Shown here: one piece after another, positions 17,412 through 26,499 of the stretch
How the letters are laid out: every line of letters begins with the position of its first letter
Numbering within the stretch: position 1 is the first letter of the stretch
Assembly (NCBI RefSeq): GCF_029633965.1
Contig: NZ_CP091277.1
Coordinates: 1,981,940 to 2,045,939 of the forward strand
Length of the DNA stretch: 64,000 bases
Source of the DNA: Methanogenium sp. S4BF
Lineage (GTDB): Archaea; Halobacteriota; Methanomicrobia; Methanomicrobiales; Methanomicrobiaceae
Reading direction: 5' to 3'
The notes under the pieces: generated by a model
Database searches by the model: none
The model's input: the letters and a program-made list of their open reading frames with translations, nothing else
What the model was told of the DNA's origin: nothing
Made by a program: the position numbers and the translations under genes

Positions 17412-19683
17412 CTGATTTCGCTCCGAATGAGAAGAGGCTTTTTTGTGCGGTGGAATCATCAGCTGGGTGGCTGTTTCTTTCGGCTCCTGGTTTTCCGGCA
17501 GGGGCCCCGCCATCCATCTCGGTGGGCTGGTCGCCTTCCCCTTTGCGTGCGGCCATGCGTTCGGATGTGATGTCCCTGCGGATACCGCCCCGTCTTCCGG
17601 CTTTGGCCGCCCGGATGATACTTTCTGCGGTCTTGCCGCCCACAATGCTCCCAATCAACGAAGGGTCTGCTGTGGCAAGCGCTTCGGGGGTGGTGATGCC
17701 ATTCGTGAAGAGTCGTCGTGCCCGGACCCTGCCAATGCCTTTGATCCGCACCAGAGGGATCAGCTCACGCCGGATGCCGTGGCGGACCCGGAGGGTGGTC
17801 TCCTCCACCGCGTCACGGTGCCCGGGAGCAAAAAGGCGGGCCAGCCGCCCGGAGGCGTGCAGCAGCCATCCCACTCCCTCGACCGCATTGTAGATGTCGC
17901 CCGGCCCGACCCCATAGCGCGTGCATATGGTATCGTCACCGATTTCATCCGTCCAGTCAGAGAGGAGCATTGCGGTCTTCAGACTGCGGAAGAACTCCTC
18001 CATCTCATCATAGGAGAACTCGGTCCTGAACTCCTCCTCATGTTCATAGAAGAACTTCTCAAGCATGCCGAGGTCGTTCTTCTTTACATAAAGGGTAAAC
18101 ATGTCAGGTGTCATGCACAGCAGCTGGAGCAGGGCAAGGTCTGTGAGATTCCCTTCTTCGCGGAGGGCAGTGGTGATGATTTCGGCTGAATGTGGGTCGA
18201 TATAGAGTCTGCTGGTCAGCTCCCCGTATTCGGTTGCATGCAGCATACCTGAGAGATCCGTCACCATCTCGGCTTCGATAAGAAACACGAGGGCATCGTC
18301 CAGTGTCCGGGAGAGCGCCCGTTTGCCGGTATGCTGGTATGCATACAGGGTCTTCTCCAGAAATGCCATCAGTTCATCACGGGACCTGGCATACCCGGTT
18401 GCGATAAGCGAGAGGATATGCGCCGTGAGCACCCCTTCCTCTCCACACCGGGACTGCACATCCTCATCGGGTGCCTCTACATATTCCTCATAGAGGTCGT
18501 TTACCGCGTATTCGGCCTTTGCAATGAGGATCGCCTCACCATAAGGGTCCAGATGCGGCCGTCCGGCACGCCCTGCCATCTGGCGGTATTCGCGCACCGG
18601 AATTGGCCGCATCCCCTCACCGCCGGCGAAGCGGAGGTAGTCACGGATGATCACGCGCCGGGCCGGGAGGTTCAGCCCTGCGGCGAGTGTCGGCGTGGAT
18701 GAGATGGCCTTGATAAACCCGGTTCGGAATCCCTCTTCGACGAGTGTCCGCTGTATCCGGTTCATTCCGGCATGGTGGAACGCTGCCCCGTTTCTGACAC
18801 AGGCGGCAAGCACCCGCCCCATATCGGTCTCTGCTGCAGCCTCCAGTTTCTCTGCAATACTGTCCAGTACTGCATGGGAATATTTCAGGGCTGTTGCTGC
18901 CCGTTTCGCATACCCTTCCGCATTCCGCCGTGATGAGACGAAGACAAGGCACTGGCCCCCCTCTGCCACACAGTCAAGCAGGAGATTGATATCCTCGGTC
19001 TTTGCGGGAGCGGGGATTTCCTTCTCCTCATCGGCAAAATAAATGGTATTGCGATAGCAGATGCCTTCCCGGAGGTCTACCGGACGCCAGTCTGAGGTGA
19101 TGAGGCCGGCGCCCAGCCATCCGGCGAGCTGTTTCGGGTTGCCGATGGTGGCAGAGAGGCCAATCACCTGCATTCCGGGGGAGGAATGACGCAGTTTGGT
19201 GATCACCATCTCAAGGGTAGGACCGCGGGATTCATCGTCGATGAGGTGCACCTCATCGACCACGAGGCAGGTGACACGGGAAAGCCACGGGGCACCGTTT
19301 CTGAGGAGGGAGTCCACCTTCTCCGAAGTGGCGATGACGATGTCATTTGCGCCCAGACGGTTCTCTTTCTGGTCATAGTCCCCGGTGGCGACACCGATGG
19401 CAGCTCCCTTGCCGGCAAATTCATGGGCCTTCTCAGTCGCAAGCGCCTTTAAGGGCACGACATAGAGGCACATGCCGCCCCGTGCGATGGCGGCGTGCAT
19501 GGCCATCTCGGCGATCAGTGTCTTGCCGGATGCGGTGGGGATGGCGACCAGCAGATCTGCCCCGTCCAGAAGGCCTGCTGCTATGCACTCACTCTGGGGC
19601 GGGTATAAAGATTCGATGCCTTTCTCTTTGTAATGCTCTTTAAACGCCGTAGGCAGCGACAATTCAGAAAAGTCCAAAGGCAC
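17404..19683 (-). CDS. hel308: Ski2-family DNA helicase Hel308
   Basis: A 759-residue superfamily 2 helicase acting 3'-5' at stalled replication forks. Motif I is PTASGKT (49-55), motif II DEVHLID (143-149) and motif III GLSATIGN. Motif IV-like VFVSSRRNAEG is followed by the HHAGMNR segment, motif V AAGLNLPARRV and motif VI QMAGRAGRP. The C-terminal part holds the winged-helix and ratchet domains and a helix-hairpin-helix-like IKGIGRVRARRLFTNG. The last about 70 residues are charged and low-complexity. It is translationally overlapped by cgi121. Confidence 0.95.
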   Translation of the reverse strand: MPLDFSELSLPTAFKEHYKEKGIESLYPPQSECIAAGLLDGADLLVAIPTASGKTLIAEMAMHAAIARGGMCLYVVPLKALATEKAHEFAGKGAAIGVATGDYDQKENRLGANDIVIATSEKVDSLLRNGAPWLSRVTCLVVDEVHLIDDESRGPTLEMVITKLRHSSPGMQVIGLSATIGNPKQLAGWLGAGLITSDWRPVDLREGICYRNTIYFADEEKEIPAPAKTEDINLLLDCVAEGGQCLVFVSSRRNAEGYAKRAATALKYSHAVLDSIAEKLEAAAETDMGRVLAACVRNGAAFHHAGMNRIQRTLVEEGFRTGFIKAISSTPTLAAGLNLPARRVIIRDYLRFAGGEGMRPIPVREYRQMAGRAGRPHLDPYGEAILIAKAEYAVNDLYEEYVEAPDEDVQSRCGEEGVLTAHILSLIATGYARSRDELMAFLEKTLYAYQHTGKRALSRTLDDALVFLIEAEMVTDLSGMLHATEYGELTSRLYIDPHSAEIITTALREEGNLTDLALLQLLCMTPDMFTLYVKKNDLGMLEKFFYEHEEEFRTEFSYDEMEEFFRSLKTAMLLSDWTDEIGDDTICTRYGVGPGDIYNAVEGVGWLLHASGRLARLFAPGHRDAVEETTLRVRHGIRRELIPLVRIKGIGRVRARRLFTNGITTPEALATADPSLIGSIVGGKTAESIIRAAKAGRRGGIRRDITSERMAARKGEGDQPTEMDGGAPAGKPGAERNSHPADDSTAQKSLFSFGAKSDE

Positions 19684-19862
19684 CCCTTCTTTTCCAGTGT
19701 AAAACAGATTTAATTACTTTATTCACCGAAAACGAGCAGAAAACAGGTATATGCATTCCAGTGGAAATCATCCGTTTAATCCTTTACATTCCAGATTTCA
19801 GGGATTCATGTGTCCTTTTTGATATGCGGCATCTTCAAAAAAATGATGTGCAGATGAAGGGG

Positions 19863-20405
19863 TCAGTAATAATAATCGAGCATGTCGAATTTGGCCTCTT
19901 TCTTCTTGCGATCCAAAAAGGAGAAGACGGTCGCATGCGGCAGACCTTCAACGAGCATCTCGACTGCAGTCCGGGCATTCTTCACCTGATCAATCATACC
20001 GATGATGGCGACGGTCTTGCCCTGAACAGAGAGGATGGCGCCGGTCATGTCCTCAATCTGCTCACGGGCCCGTCCCTCCTTGCCGATGATCCGTCCCCGG
20101 AGACGCTCCATCTGCTTTGGTGTGGTGCAGACGCTGGAAAGGTCCAGGATGTCAAGCATCATGTCCTCATCCTCGAAGATGGTGGCTGCCCGTTCGGGGG
20201 AGAAACCCCGGTTGATGGCACGCACCATCTCTGAAGTCCGGAGGACCGCGATGGCGTCCTCCCCTTCGATCTCAACGAGGCCATCCTCAGAATCGATCCT
20301 GAGAGTGGTGCCGGTCTTTTTCTCAATATCGCGTTTGGTTTTTCCGCCTTTCCCGATGAGGACCGGGATGCGGTTGGCGGTGATTTTTAATTCAGTGGTG
20401 GTCAT
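19863..20405 (-). CDS. Two-KH-domain RNA-binding protein, archaeal Dim2/Pno1 type
   Basis: A 180-residue protein with two KH domains marked by GxxG loops, IGKGGKTK (about 17-24) and IGKEGRAR (about 107-114), separated by the MVRAINRGFSPERA segment typical of the Dim2/Pno1 family. Eukaryotic Pno1 acts in 3'-end maturation of small-subunit rRNA, and the archaeal protein binds 16S rRNA near its 3' end. In many archaea it lies next to RIO1; here rio1 is about 11 kb away. Confidence 0.9.
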   Translation of the reverse strand: MTTTELKITANRIPVLIGKGGKTKRDIEKKTGTTLRIDSEDGLVEIEGEDAIAVLRTSEMVRAINRGFSPERAATIFEDEDMMLDILDLSSVCTTPKQMERLRGRIIGKEGRAREQIEDMTGAILSVQGKTVAIIGMIDQVKNARTAVEMLVEGLPHATVFSFLDRKKKEAKFDMLDYYY

Positions 20406-20561
20406 GGTGGGTATTCTCCCTGTATACAGTATAATGGGGTGGGAAAGGGGATAATGGTTGGTGGCGCGGAAGCTCGCGCGTCTTGTTCACACTGAAGAGA
20501 ATTGATTCCGTCACATCCTGATGTATGACCAAAATCATTATATTGATTCGACCTAATAGTC

Positions 20562-20574
20562 CCCCAAATTGGGG
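20562..20574. promoter_or_regulatory. Palindrome in the opu-type operon promoter
   Basis: CCCCAAATTGGGG is a perfect 6-bp inverted repeat around one central base, about 105 bp before the ATPase ATG. It is a candidate operator upstream of the TATA element. Confidence 0.4.
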
Positions 20575-20608
20575 AACCCAATCCATTCTTGTAAGCTCAA
20601 TAGAAAAA

Positions 20609-20618
20609 GATTTATGTA
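20609..20618 (+). promoter_or_regulatory. Putative TATA/BRE for the betaine importer operon
   Basis: GATTTATGTA preceded by purine-rich GAAAAA fits an archaeal BRE-TATA arrangement. It predicts a start site near 20640, leaving a leader of about 28 bases with GGAG at 20653-20656. Confidence 0.45.
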
Positions 20619-20625
20619 ATTCGGG

Positions 20626-20639
20626 ATTGCCTTGGCAAT
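20626..20639. promoter_or_regulatory. Palindromic candidate operator overlapping the start site
   Basis: ATTGCCTTGGCAAT is a perfect 6-bp inverted repeat with a 2-base centre, sitting between the TATA element and the predicted transcription start. That is the position where an archaeal repressor would block polymerase recruitment. Confidence 0.45.
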
Positions 20640-20667
20640 TACCCAAATTTCCCGGAGTTGCCATAAC

Positions 20668-21888
20668 ATGGAAGAAATCCTGGAAGAAGAACCACAAAAA
20701 CAAATCAAAGTCAGTGTCAGAAACCTTACGAAAATTTTCGGTAAATATCCTGAAGATGCTCTCGCACTTGTGAAACAGGGAAAGAAAAAACAGGAGATTT
20801 TTGAGGAGACACAGCAGAATGTTGCACTCCGCTCCGTCTCTTTTGATGTCTATGAGGGCGAACTGTTCGTTCTCATGGGTCTTTCCGGCTGCGGAAAGTC
20901 GACCCTTCTGCGGTGCATAAACCGGCTCATCGAACCGACCAGCGGAGCCATTGACATAGATGGAACCGATATCGTCGCGATGAGCGAGGATGAACTCAGG
21001 CAGGTGCGACGGACGAAGATCGGCATGATCTTCCAGAGCTTTGCCCTCCTGCCTCACCGAACTATTCTGGAGAATGTGGCATTCGGCCTTGAGATCCAGA
21101 ATATGCCTGTGGAAGAGCGGGAACAGAAAGCGAGGGAGGCCATTGACCTCGTCGGCCTCTCCGGGTATGAGGAGAGCTATCCGTCCGGACTTTCCGGCGG
21201 AATGCAGCAGCGGGTCGGGCTGGCCCGGGCGCTTGCGAGCGATGCAGATATCCTCCTGATGGATGAGGCTTTCAGTGCACTTGACCCTATGATCCGCCGT
21301 GATATGCAGGATGAACTGATTGAACTTCAGGCACGGGTGAACAAGACCATCATCTTCGTCAGCCACGATCTGGATGAGGCACTCAAGCTTGGGGACCGTA
21401 TCGCGCTCATGAAGGACGGTGCCATCGCCCAGGTTGGAACCGCCGAAGACCTTTTGCAGAATCCGCGCTGTGATTATGTGGAACGGTTTGTCGAAGACGT
21501 GAACCTCTCCCGCGTGCTCGTCGCAAAGGACGTGATGAAGCGTCCCGAACCGCTTCTTCCCCCTGATTCGGGGCCGAGAAATGCGCTCCGCCTGATGGAG
21601 GAGTATGGTATATCGAGCATCTTTGTCGCCGGAAAGGATCGGATGTTTCGTGGTCTTGTCACCGTTGAAGGGGCTGTTAAAGCAAAAAAACGGGAGATAC
21701 CCCTCAAAGAGGTGATGGTGACAGACAGCCCGACGGTCCTGCTGGACACACCGGCACAGGAGCTGATGCCTATTATGGCGGAGACTGCCTATCCGGTGGC
21801 GGTTCTTGACGGCGAAAGGAAAATAAAGGGAATCATTGTACGGGGATCGCTTCTTGCGGGCCTTGCCCGGCTGGAGGTTGAGGTCTGA
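20668..21888 (+). CDS. Glycine betaine/proline-type ABC transporter ATPase with CBS domains
   Basis: A 406-residue ATPase of the OpuAA/ProV family. Walker A is GLSGCGKST (about 73-81), the signature [14 protein letters not shown], Walker [13 protein letters not shown] and H-loop SHDLDEA. After the ATPase domain, two CBS motifs (about 275-400, e.g. [13 protein letters not shown] and [14 protein letters not shown]) form a Bateman module, which in OpuA senses ionic strength. The ATG at 20668 (GGAG upstream) is preferred over an in-frame TTG at 20632 that lies inside the promoter palindrome. TGATG overlap couples it to the permease. Confidence 0.95.
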   Translation: MEEILEEEPQKQIKVSVRNLTKIFGKYPEDALALVKQGKKKQEIFEETQQNVALRSVSFDVYEGELFVLMGLSGCGKSTLLRCINRLIEPTSGAIDIDGTDIVAMSEDELRQVRRTKIGMIFQSFALLPHRTILENVAFGLEIQNMPVEEREQKAREAIDLVGLSGYEESYPSGLSGGMQQRVGLARALASDADILLMDEAFSALDPMIRRDMQDELIELQARVNKTIIFVSHDLDEALKLGDRIALMKDGAIAQVGTAEDLLQNPRCDYVERFVEDVNLSRVLVAKDVMKRPEPLLPPDSGPRNALRLMEEYGISSIFVAGKDRMFRGLVTVEGAVKAKKREIPLKEVMVTDSPTVLLDTPAQELMPIMAETAYPVAVLDGERKIKGIIVRGSLLAGLARLEVEV

Positions 21889-22727
21889 TGTCAGACATTC
21901 TGCCGGTCGGTGAGGCGGCTGAAGCAGTCGTTGCATGGATCAATGAGACCTTCGGGTGGCTGCTGGATGCCATAACCACAGCCATGGATATCCTCGTGAG
22001 CGGATTTCAGGACGGGATGGCGGCTGTTCCGCCGCTTATTCTCATCGCAATCTTTGCGGTGCTTGCATGGGTGCTCACCCATAAGAACATCAAAATCGCG
22101 CTTCTGACCCTCTTCGGGCTCCTTTTTATCTATCTTTTGGACCTCTGGGCTGAGACCATTCTGACCCTTGCCCTCGTCCTCACCTCAACGGTGGTGACGC
22201 TTGCAATCGCCATTCCTTTAGGGATTCTCGCCTCACGGTCGGTAGCCGTTGATACCGCCCTCAGGCCCGTTCTCGACCTGATGCAGACGATGCCCTCCTT
22301 TGTCTACCTGATACCAGCGGTCATCTTCTTTGGCCTTGGGAATGTCCCGGGGATGATTGCAACCATCATCTTTGCGATGCCGCCTGCCATCCGTCTCACC
22401 AACCTCGGTATCCGGCAGGTGCCGGTTGAGCTCATTGAGGTGAGTGAGGCGTTCGGGGCAACGGAGTGGCAGAAGCTGATCAAGGTTCAGCTGCCGGTTG
22501 CCCTGCCCACGATCATGGCCGGTGTCAACCAGTGCATCATGCTCGCCCTCTCGATGACCGTCATCGCGGCGATGATCGGGGCGGCTGGTCTCGGTCTCAA
22601 TGTCCTGATGGGTATCCAGCGGGTCGATATCGGCGGCGGGTTCGAGGCTGGCCTCTGTATCGTCATAATCGCGATCATCCTTGACCGGATCACACAGAAT
22701 GTGATCCGCTCCGGCCAAAACCAATAG
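21888..22727 (+). CDS. Glycine betaine/proline-type ABC transporter permease
   Basis: A 279-residue OpuAB/ProW-like permease with about six or seven membrane helices. The binding-protein-dependent permease signature is present: EAFGATEWQKLIKVQLPVALP (about 186-206), with the EAA loop that docks on the ATPase. The preceding PALDLMQT-like segment here reads VLDLMQTMPSFVYLIP, as in the family. It ends 3 bp before the TATA element of the first binding-protein gene. Confidence 0.94.
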   Translation: MSDILPVGEAAEAVVAWINETFGWLLDAITTAMDILVSGFQDGMAAVPPLILIAIFAVLAWVLTHKNIKIALLTLFGLLFIYLLDLWAETILTLALVLTSTVVTLAIAIPLGILASRSVAVDTALRPVLDLMQTMPSFVYLIPAVIFFGLGNVPGMIATIIFAMPPAIRLTNLGIRQVPVELIEVSEAFGATEWQKLIKVQLPVALPTIMAGVNQCIMLALSMTVIAAMIGAAGLGLNVLMGIQRVDIGGGFEAGLCIVIIAIILDRITQNVIRSGQNQ

Positions 22728-22730
22728 TGA

Positions 22731-22741
22731 TATATATATAT
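22731..22741 (+). promoter_or_regulatory. TATA box of the first binding-protein gene
   Basis: An 11-base alternating TATATATATAT lies immediately after the permease stop and about 77 bp before the GTG at 22818. This gives the binding protein its own transcript, which fits the usual need for excess binding protein. Confidence 0.6.
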
Positions 22742-22817
22742 CCCTATCTAATTTCTCCCTAAGTCAGTTCTTAACCGTTTTCGATGGTTTTTTTCTGACA
22801 AATTGGATGTGTTTTAT

Positions 22818-23708
22818 GTGCTACATTTAAAATCGAAAGGAATTATTCTTGTTTTGTTAGTCTTATTCAGTGTCATTTTTGTCGCCGGCTGCACGAATGA
22901 AGCCGGTTCTTCAGCACCCGAAACCGGGGCCGAAGCCGCAAAAGAGGTTTCCATCGGCTATGTGCTCTGGGACTCAGAGATTGCAAGTACGAATGTATTA
23001 AAAACCGTGTATGAACAGGCCGGCTACGATGTCGAGCTCAAGGCCGTTGATGCAGGCCCTCTGTATCAGGCACTCGCTGATGGTCAGGTCGATATGAGCA
23101 TCTCGTCATGGATGCCCGCGACGCATGCCAGCTACTGGGATACCTATGGTGACTCCATTGATATGGTTGGCCAGAATCTCCAGGGAGCAAAGATTGGACT
23201 TGTCGTTCCGACGTACGTGACCATCGACTCAATTGACGAGATGAACAGTGTTGCAGACAAGTTTGACAACACCATCACCGGCATTGAGCCGGGTGCAGGC
23301 ATCATGGCGGCAACCGAAAAAGCGATTGAAGAGTACGACCTCGATTATACCCTTCTTGCATCTTCGAGCGCTGCCATGGCTGCCCAGCTCACCGATGCAT
23401 ATGCAGACGAAAAGTGGATCGTTGTCACCGGCTGGACGCCTCACTGGAAGTTCGTTCGCTTCGACCTGAAGTACCTTGAGGACCCCAAAGGGATATACGG
23501 CGGCGAAGAGTACATCGCAAGCCTTGCCCGCATGGGCCTTAAGGAAGAGAATCCCGATGCCTATGCGATTCTTGAGCGCTTCTCCTGGGAGCCTTCAGAC
23601 ATGGAATCCGTGATGCTCGCTGTTGAAGGCGGAAAAACCCCTGAAGCTGCCGCACAGGCATGGGTTGATGCAAACCAGGATACCGTTATCTACTGGATCA
23701 ACGGATAA
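22818..23708 (+). CDS. Glycine betaine-type substrate-binding lipoprotein, copy 1
   Basis: A 296-residue OpuAC/ProX-like protein. The start at GTG 22818 is chosen by alignment with copy 2 (both have seven residues before GII). The signal peptide ends in a lipobox VAGC, so the protein is probably lipid-anchored on the outer membrane face. The mature domain begins EVSIGYVLWDSEIAS and contains the Trp residues (SSWMPATHASYW, TGWTPHWKF) that form the aromatic cage for quaternary ammonium ligands in this family. It is virtually identical to copy 2 beyond the N-terminal 40 residues. Confidence 0.93.
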   Translation: MLHLKSKGIILVLLVLFSVIFVAGCTNEAGSSAPETGAEAAKEVSIGYVLWDSEIASTNVLKTVYEQAGYDVELKAVDAGPLYQALADGQVDMSISSWMPATHASYWDTYGDSIDMVGQNLQGAKIGLVVPTYVTIDSIDEMNSVADKFDNTITGIEPGAGIMAATEKAIEEYDLDYTLLASSSAAMAAQLTDAYADEKWIVVTGWTPHWKFVRFDLKYLEDPKGIYGGEEYIASLARMGLKEENPDAYAILERFSWEPSDMESVMLAVEGGKTPEAAAQAWVDANQDTVIYWING

Positions 23709-23711
23709 TTC
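22940..23711 (+). repeat. Direct repeat, copy 1 (binding-protein coding region)
   Basis: About 772 bp matching 24006-24777 with about seven single-base differences by eye. The match covers the mature domain up to the stop codon and a few bases beyond. Confidence 0.92.
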
Positions 23712-23722
23712 CCTGATTTCTC

Positions 23723-23728
23723 TTTTTT
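23723..23728 (+). terminator. Oligo-T after binding-protein copy 1
   Basis: A T6 tract 15 bases downstream of the stop, compatible with archaeal intrinsic termination and separating the two binding-protein transcripts. Confidence 0.4.
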
Positions 23729-23801
23729 AGCCGAAAGGTCGGAAAGGATTGTTCCTGACCGGTTACATCAAAATTTACTCCGATTAACGACGGGAGTGAT
23801 G

Positions 23802-23810
23802 TATATATAT
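23802..23810 (+). promoter_or_regulatory. TATA box of the second binding-protein gene
   Basis: TATATATAT lies about 83 bp upstream of the ATG at 23893, a spacing very similar to that of copy 1. The leader between them keeps scattered similarity to the copy 1 leader (for example CGTCAGTTTCC versus AAGTCAGTTCT, and GATGTG just before the coding start). Confidence 0.6.
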
Positions 23811-23892
23811 GATCTGAGAATATGTGTTCTCACGTCAGTTTCCAACTCTTTCCCCCGGCGTGTTGTTTCTGATTCGATGGATGTGATACACC

Positions 23893-24774
23893 ATGTCAAA
23901 TTCGAAATTTAGAGGAATAATACTTGTTTTGTGTGTATTATTATGTGGGATTATCTGTGCCGGCTGCACAGATGAATCCGGCCCTTCTGAACCCGGAACC
24001 GTTCCAAAAGAGGTCTCCATCGGCTATGTGCTCTGGGACTCAGAGATTGCAAGTACGAATGTATTAAAAACCGTGTATGAACAGGCCGGCTACAATGTCG
24101 AGCTCAAGGCCGTTGATGCAGGCCCTCTCTATCAGGCACTCGCTGATGGTCAGGTCGATATGAGCATCTCGTCATGGATGCCCGCGACGCATGCCAGCTA
24201 CTGGGATACCTATGGTGACTCCATTGATATGGTTGGCCAGAATCTCCAGGGAGCAAAGATTGGACTTGTCGTTCCGACGTACGTGACTATCGACTCAATT
24301 GACGAGATGAACAGTGTTGCAGACAAGTTTGACAACACCATCACCGGCATTGAGCCGGGTGCAGGCATCATGGCGGCAACCGAAAAAGCGATTGAAGAGT
24401 ACGACCTCGATTATACCCTTCTTGCATCTTCGAGCGCTGCCATGGCTGCCCAGCTCACCGATGCATATGCAGACGAAAAGTGGATCGTTGTCACCGGCTG
24501 GACGCCTCACTGGAAGTTCGTTCGCTTCGACCTGAAGTACCTTGAAGACCCCAAAGGGATATACGGCGGCGAAGAGTACATCGCAAGCCTTGCCCGCATG
24601 GGCCTTAAGGAAGAGAATCCCGATGCCTATGCGATTCTTGAGCGCTTCTCCTGGGAGCCTTCAGACATGGAATCCGTGATGCTCGCTGTTGAAGGCGGAA
24701 AAACCCCTGAAGCTGCCGCACAGGCATGGGTGGATGCAAACCAGGATACCGTTATCTACTGGATTAACGGATAA
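23893..24774 (+). CDS. Glycine betaine-type substrate-binding lipoprotein, copy 2
   Basis: A 293-residue paralogue of the preceding gene. The signal peptide (MSNSKFRGIILVLCVLLCG) and lipobox CAGC differ clearly from copy 1. From KEVSIGYVLW onward the protein is the same except for one Asp to Asn change (AGYNVEL) that I can see. It carries its own TATA box and oligo-T, so it could be expressed under different conditions from copy 1 while feeding the same permease. Confidence 0.93.
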   Translation: MSNSKFRGIILVLCVLLCGIICAGCTDESGPSEPGTVPKEVSIGYVLWDSEIASTNVLKTVYEQAGYNVELKAVDAGPLYQALADGQVDMSISSWMPATHASYWDTYGDSIDMVGQNLQGAKIGLVVPTYVTIDSIDEMNSVADKFDNTITGIEPGAGIMAATEKAIEEYDLDYTLLASSSAAMAAQLTDAYADEKWIVVTGWTPHWKFVRFDLKYLEDPKGIYGGEEYIASLARMGLKEENPDAYAILERFSWEPSDMESVMLAVEGGKTPEAAAQAWVDANQDTVIYWING

Positions 24775-24777
24775 TTC
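24006..24777 (+). repeat. Direct repeat, copy 2 (binding-protein coding region)
   Basis: Partner of 22940-23711, offset exactly 1066 bp with no indels. Flanking leader and signal-peptide sequences are much more diverged than the repeat itself. Confidence 0.92.
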
Positions 24778-25050
24778 TCTCAGCATCCCTTTTTTAATAT
24801 TTCTCTGAAATCCGGGGAATGCCTTATATGATGGTATTATGGACAGGTATTGATATTCTGGCATTCATCCTGAGTCATCACCAGACGGATTACTTGCAAA
24901 AGATCAGGTTTGGCAAAGGAGTGCATGCCGTTTATTTCCGAACCGGAAATGCGTTGATACGTACTTTTCAGGTATTATTCACGGTGTGTTTCCGGGAATC
25001 GAAAAAGAGAAGGTTGATTTCCATCTCATAATGAGAAGGAAGGAATGAAT
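24775..25050. other. Intergenic region between convergent genes
   Basis: A T6 run at 24790-24795 may terminate binding-protein copy 2. The remaining approximately 250 bases hold only a 70-codon frame without ribosome site or recognisable features, which I do not regard as a gene. Confidence 0.5.
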
Positions 25051-26490
25051 TCAGCGCCGTTGGTGTTTCCTGAATGCATACCAGACGCCGCCGCAGACTC
25101 CTACAAGCAGGAGCAGTCCGAGGATGGTGACAAAAGAACTCTCTTTTATCACCATGCGGAAATCATCGCTCGTCTCGGTCTGGTCGGATGTGACCTTCAG
25201 GGTAACCTTGTATTCGCTTGCGGCAATGTTTGAGGGCGGGATGACGGTGACCGAGATCGTCTCGCTCTCACCGGGCTCTAAACTTGCCAGAGTCTTGGGT
25301 GATATGGTTGCGGTCCAGCCGTCCGGTGCGGAGATCTCAGGTCTGATGTTTGTCAGCGGACCTGCACTGCCGGTGTTTTTCAGCATGACATCAAAGGTGA
25401 CCTTGTCACCCTTCCCCAGTTCATATCGGTATTTATCCGGGTAGACCTTCAGGCGGTACTCACCGCGGAGGGTTATGGCGAGCACCTCTTCATAGGTGTC
25501 ACCGGCCGGGGAGGTCACGACGGAGGTGATCGAATAGTCCCCGGTATCTGTCGCGTATGCAGGAATGACTTCGAGGTAAAGGGTCTTTTCCTCTCCTGCA
25601 TAGAGGAATATCTCTGAGAGGCTCTCCCCCGAATTCTCCGATTCCTTGAACCGGGTGTACCAGTCTTCCGGCATCCCGGTTGCATCCAGGCTGAAGATGC
25701 TGTCCGCCCGTCCGATATTTTTCAGGTTCATCACAAAGACCGAATTTTTGTCGAGGGATGTGGTGATGGAGAGAGTCTTGTACGATACCTCCACTGCGGT
25801 GTTCATCTTTTCGAGCAGGATATTGCCGGCATCCGTCTCGAGACCGGAATTCACCTCGACATCGACCGGGAGGGCACTGTGATATCCATCCTTCGTGATC
25901 ACAAGCGTATAGTCGCCGTGCGGGAGTTCGCTTCTGATTTTTCCGTCTGTTGATGTCTGAATGGTCATGAAAGGTTCGGTGGATTTGTCCTCCATGACGG
26001 CAACGGTTGCGCCCTTCACCGTTTCACCCAGTTCATTGACGGTCGTCAGTTTAAGGACACCGCGCTCTCCTGCATGGGTCTTCGAGATGGTGATGTAGAG
26101 CCAGCAGTACCCGTTTCCTATATGTATTTTCACATAGTATTCGCCTACCGGCGTATCAGAAGAGGTCTTGACGGTAAACCCGATGTTCTGACTGGAACCC
26201 GTGGGAATGGCGGCTCTCGTGATCTCGGTCTCACCGTTCAGGAAATGATACTCCCAGTCGGAAGATTCCCCGAAGGTCTCCACCCAGAATTTTTTGGGGT
26301 CGGCGTTTCCGTTGTTGGTCACCGAGAGTGCGAATTCAGTGCTCTCCCCCGCTTCAAGCACAATGCCCGGAAAGGTGCAGTGTATCTGGACATCGCGGCC
26401 GTCCGCACTCTCCTCTGCCGCGACCGGCGTTGGGAGGGTCACCGTGAAAAGGAGAAGAATGATGAGTAAAAGATATGGCAGTTGTTTCAT
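25051..26490 (-). CDS. Exported NPCBM/CARDB-type membrane protein of the ABC-2 operon
   Basis: A 479-residue protein: signal peptide (LLLIILLLFTVTLPTPVAA), then at least three Ig-like domains of the kind annotated as NEW3/alpha-galactosidase-associated (about 33-130, 240-340, 350-450). These have CTFPGIVLEAGESTEFALSV and LEPGESETISVTVIPP motifs. A carboxypeptidase-regulatory-like domain lies between (about 145-230), and a C-terminal membrane helix plus a basic tail (RKHQRR) follows. It is 9 bp downstream of the permease, so it is probably the extracellular partner of this exporter. Confidence 0.78.
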   Translation of the reverse strand: MKQLPYLLLIILLLFTVTLPTPVAAEESADGRDVQIHCTFPGIVLEAGESTEFALSVTNNGNADPKKFWVETFGESSDWEYHFLNGETEITRAAIPTGSSQNIGFTVKTSSDTPVGEYYVKIHIGNGYCWLYITISKTHAGERGVLKLTTVNELGETVKGATVAVMEDKSTEPFMTIQTSTDGKIRSELPHGDYTLVITKDGYHSALPVDVEVNSGLETDAGNILLEKMNTAVEVSYKTLSITTSLDKNSVFVMNLKNIGRADSIFSLDATGMPEDWYTRFKESENSGESLSEIFLYAGEEKTLYLEVIPAYATDTGDYSITSVVTSPAGDTYEEVLAITLRGEYRLKVYPDKYRYELGKGDKVTFDVMLKNTGSAGPLTNIRPEISAPDGWTATISPKTLASLEPGESETISVTVIPPSNIAASEYKVTLKVTSDQTETSDDFRMVIKESSFVTILGLLLLVGVCGGVWYAFRKHQRR

Positions 26491-26499
26491 CGTCGCCTC

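Noticed and set aside
20392-21936. A 514-codon minus-strand frame opposite the betaine ATPase gene
   Set aside because: It is antisense to a well-supported ABC ATPase with intact motifs; the antisense product has no recognisable domain and high His/Arg content typical of shadows.
22233-22724. A 163-codon minus-strand frame opposite the betaine permease
   Set aside because: Its product is dominated by Asp, His and Arg, which mirrors the hydrophobic codons of the true permease on the other strand.
24819-25031. A 70-codon plus-strand frame after the second binding-protein gene
   Set aside because: No ribosome site, no domain, composition unlike neighbours; probably chance.
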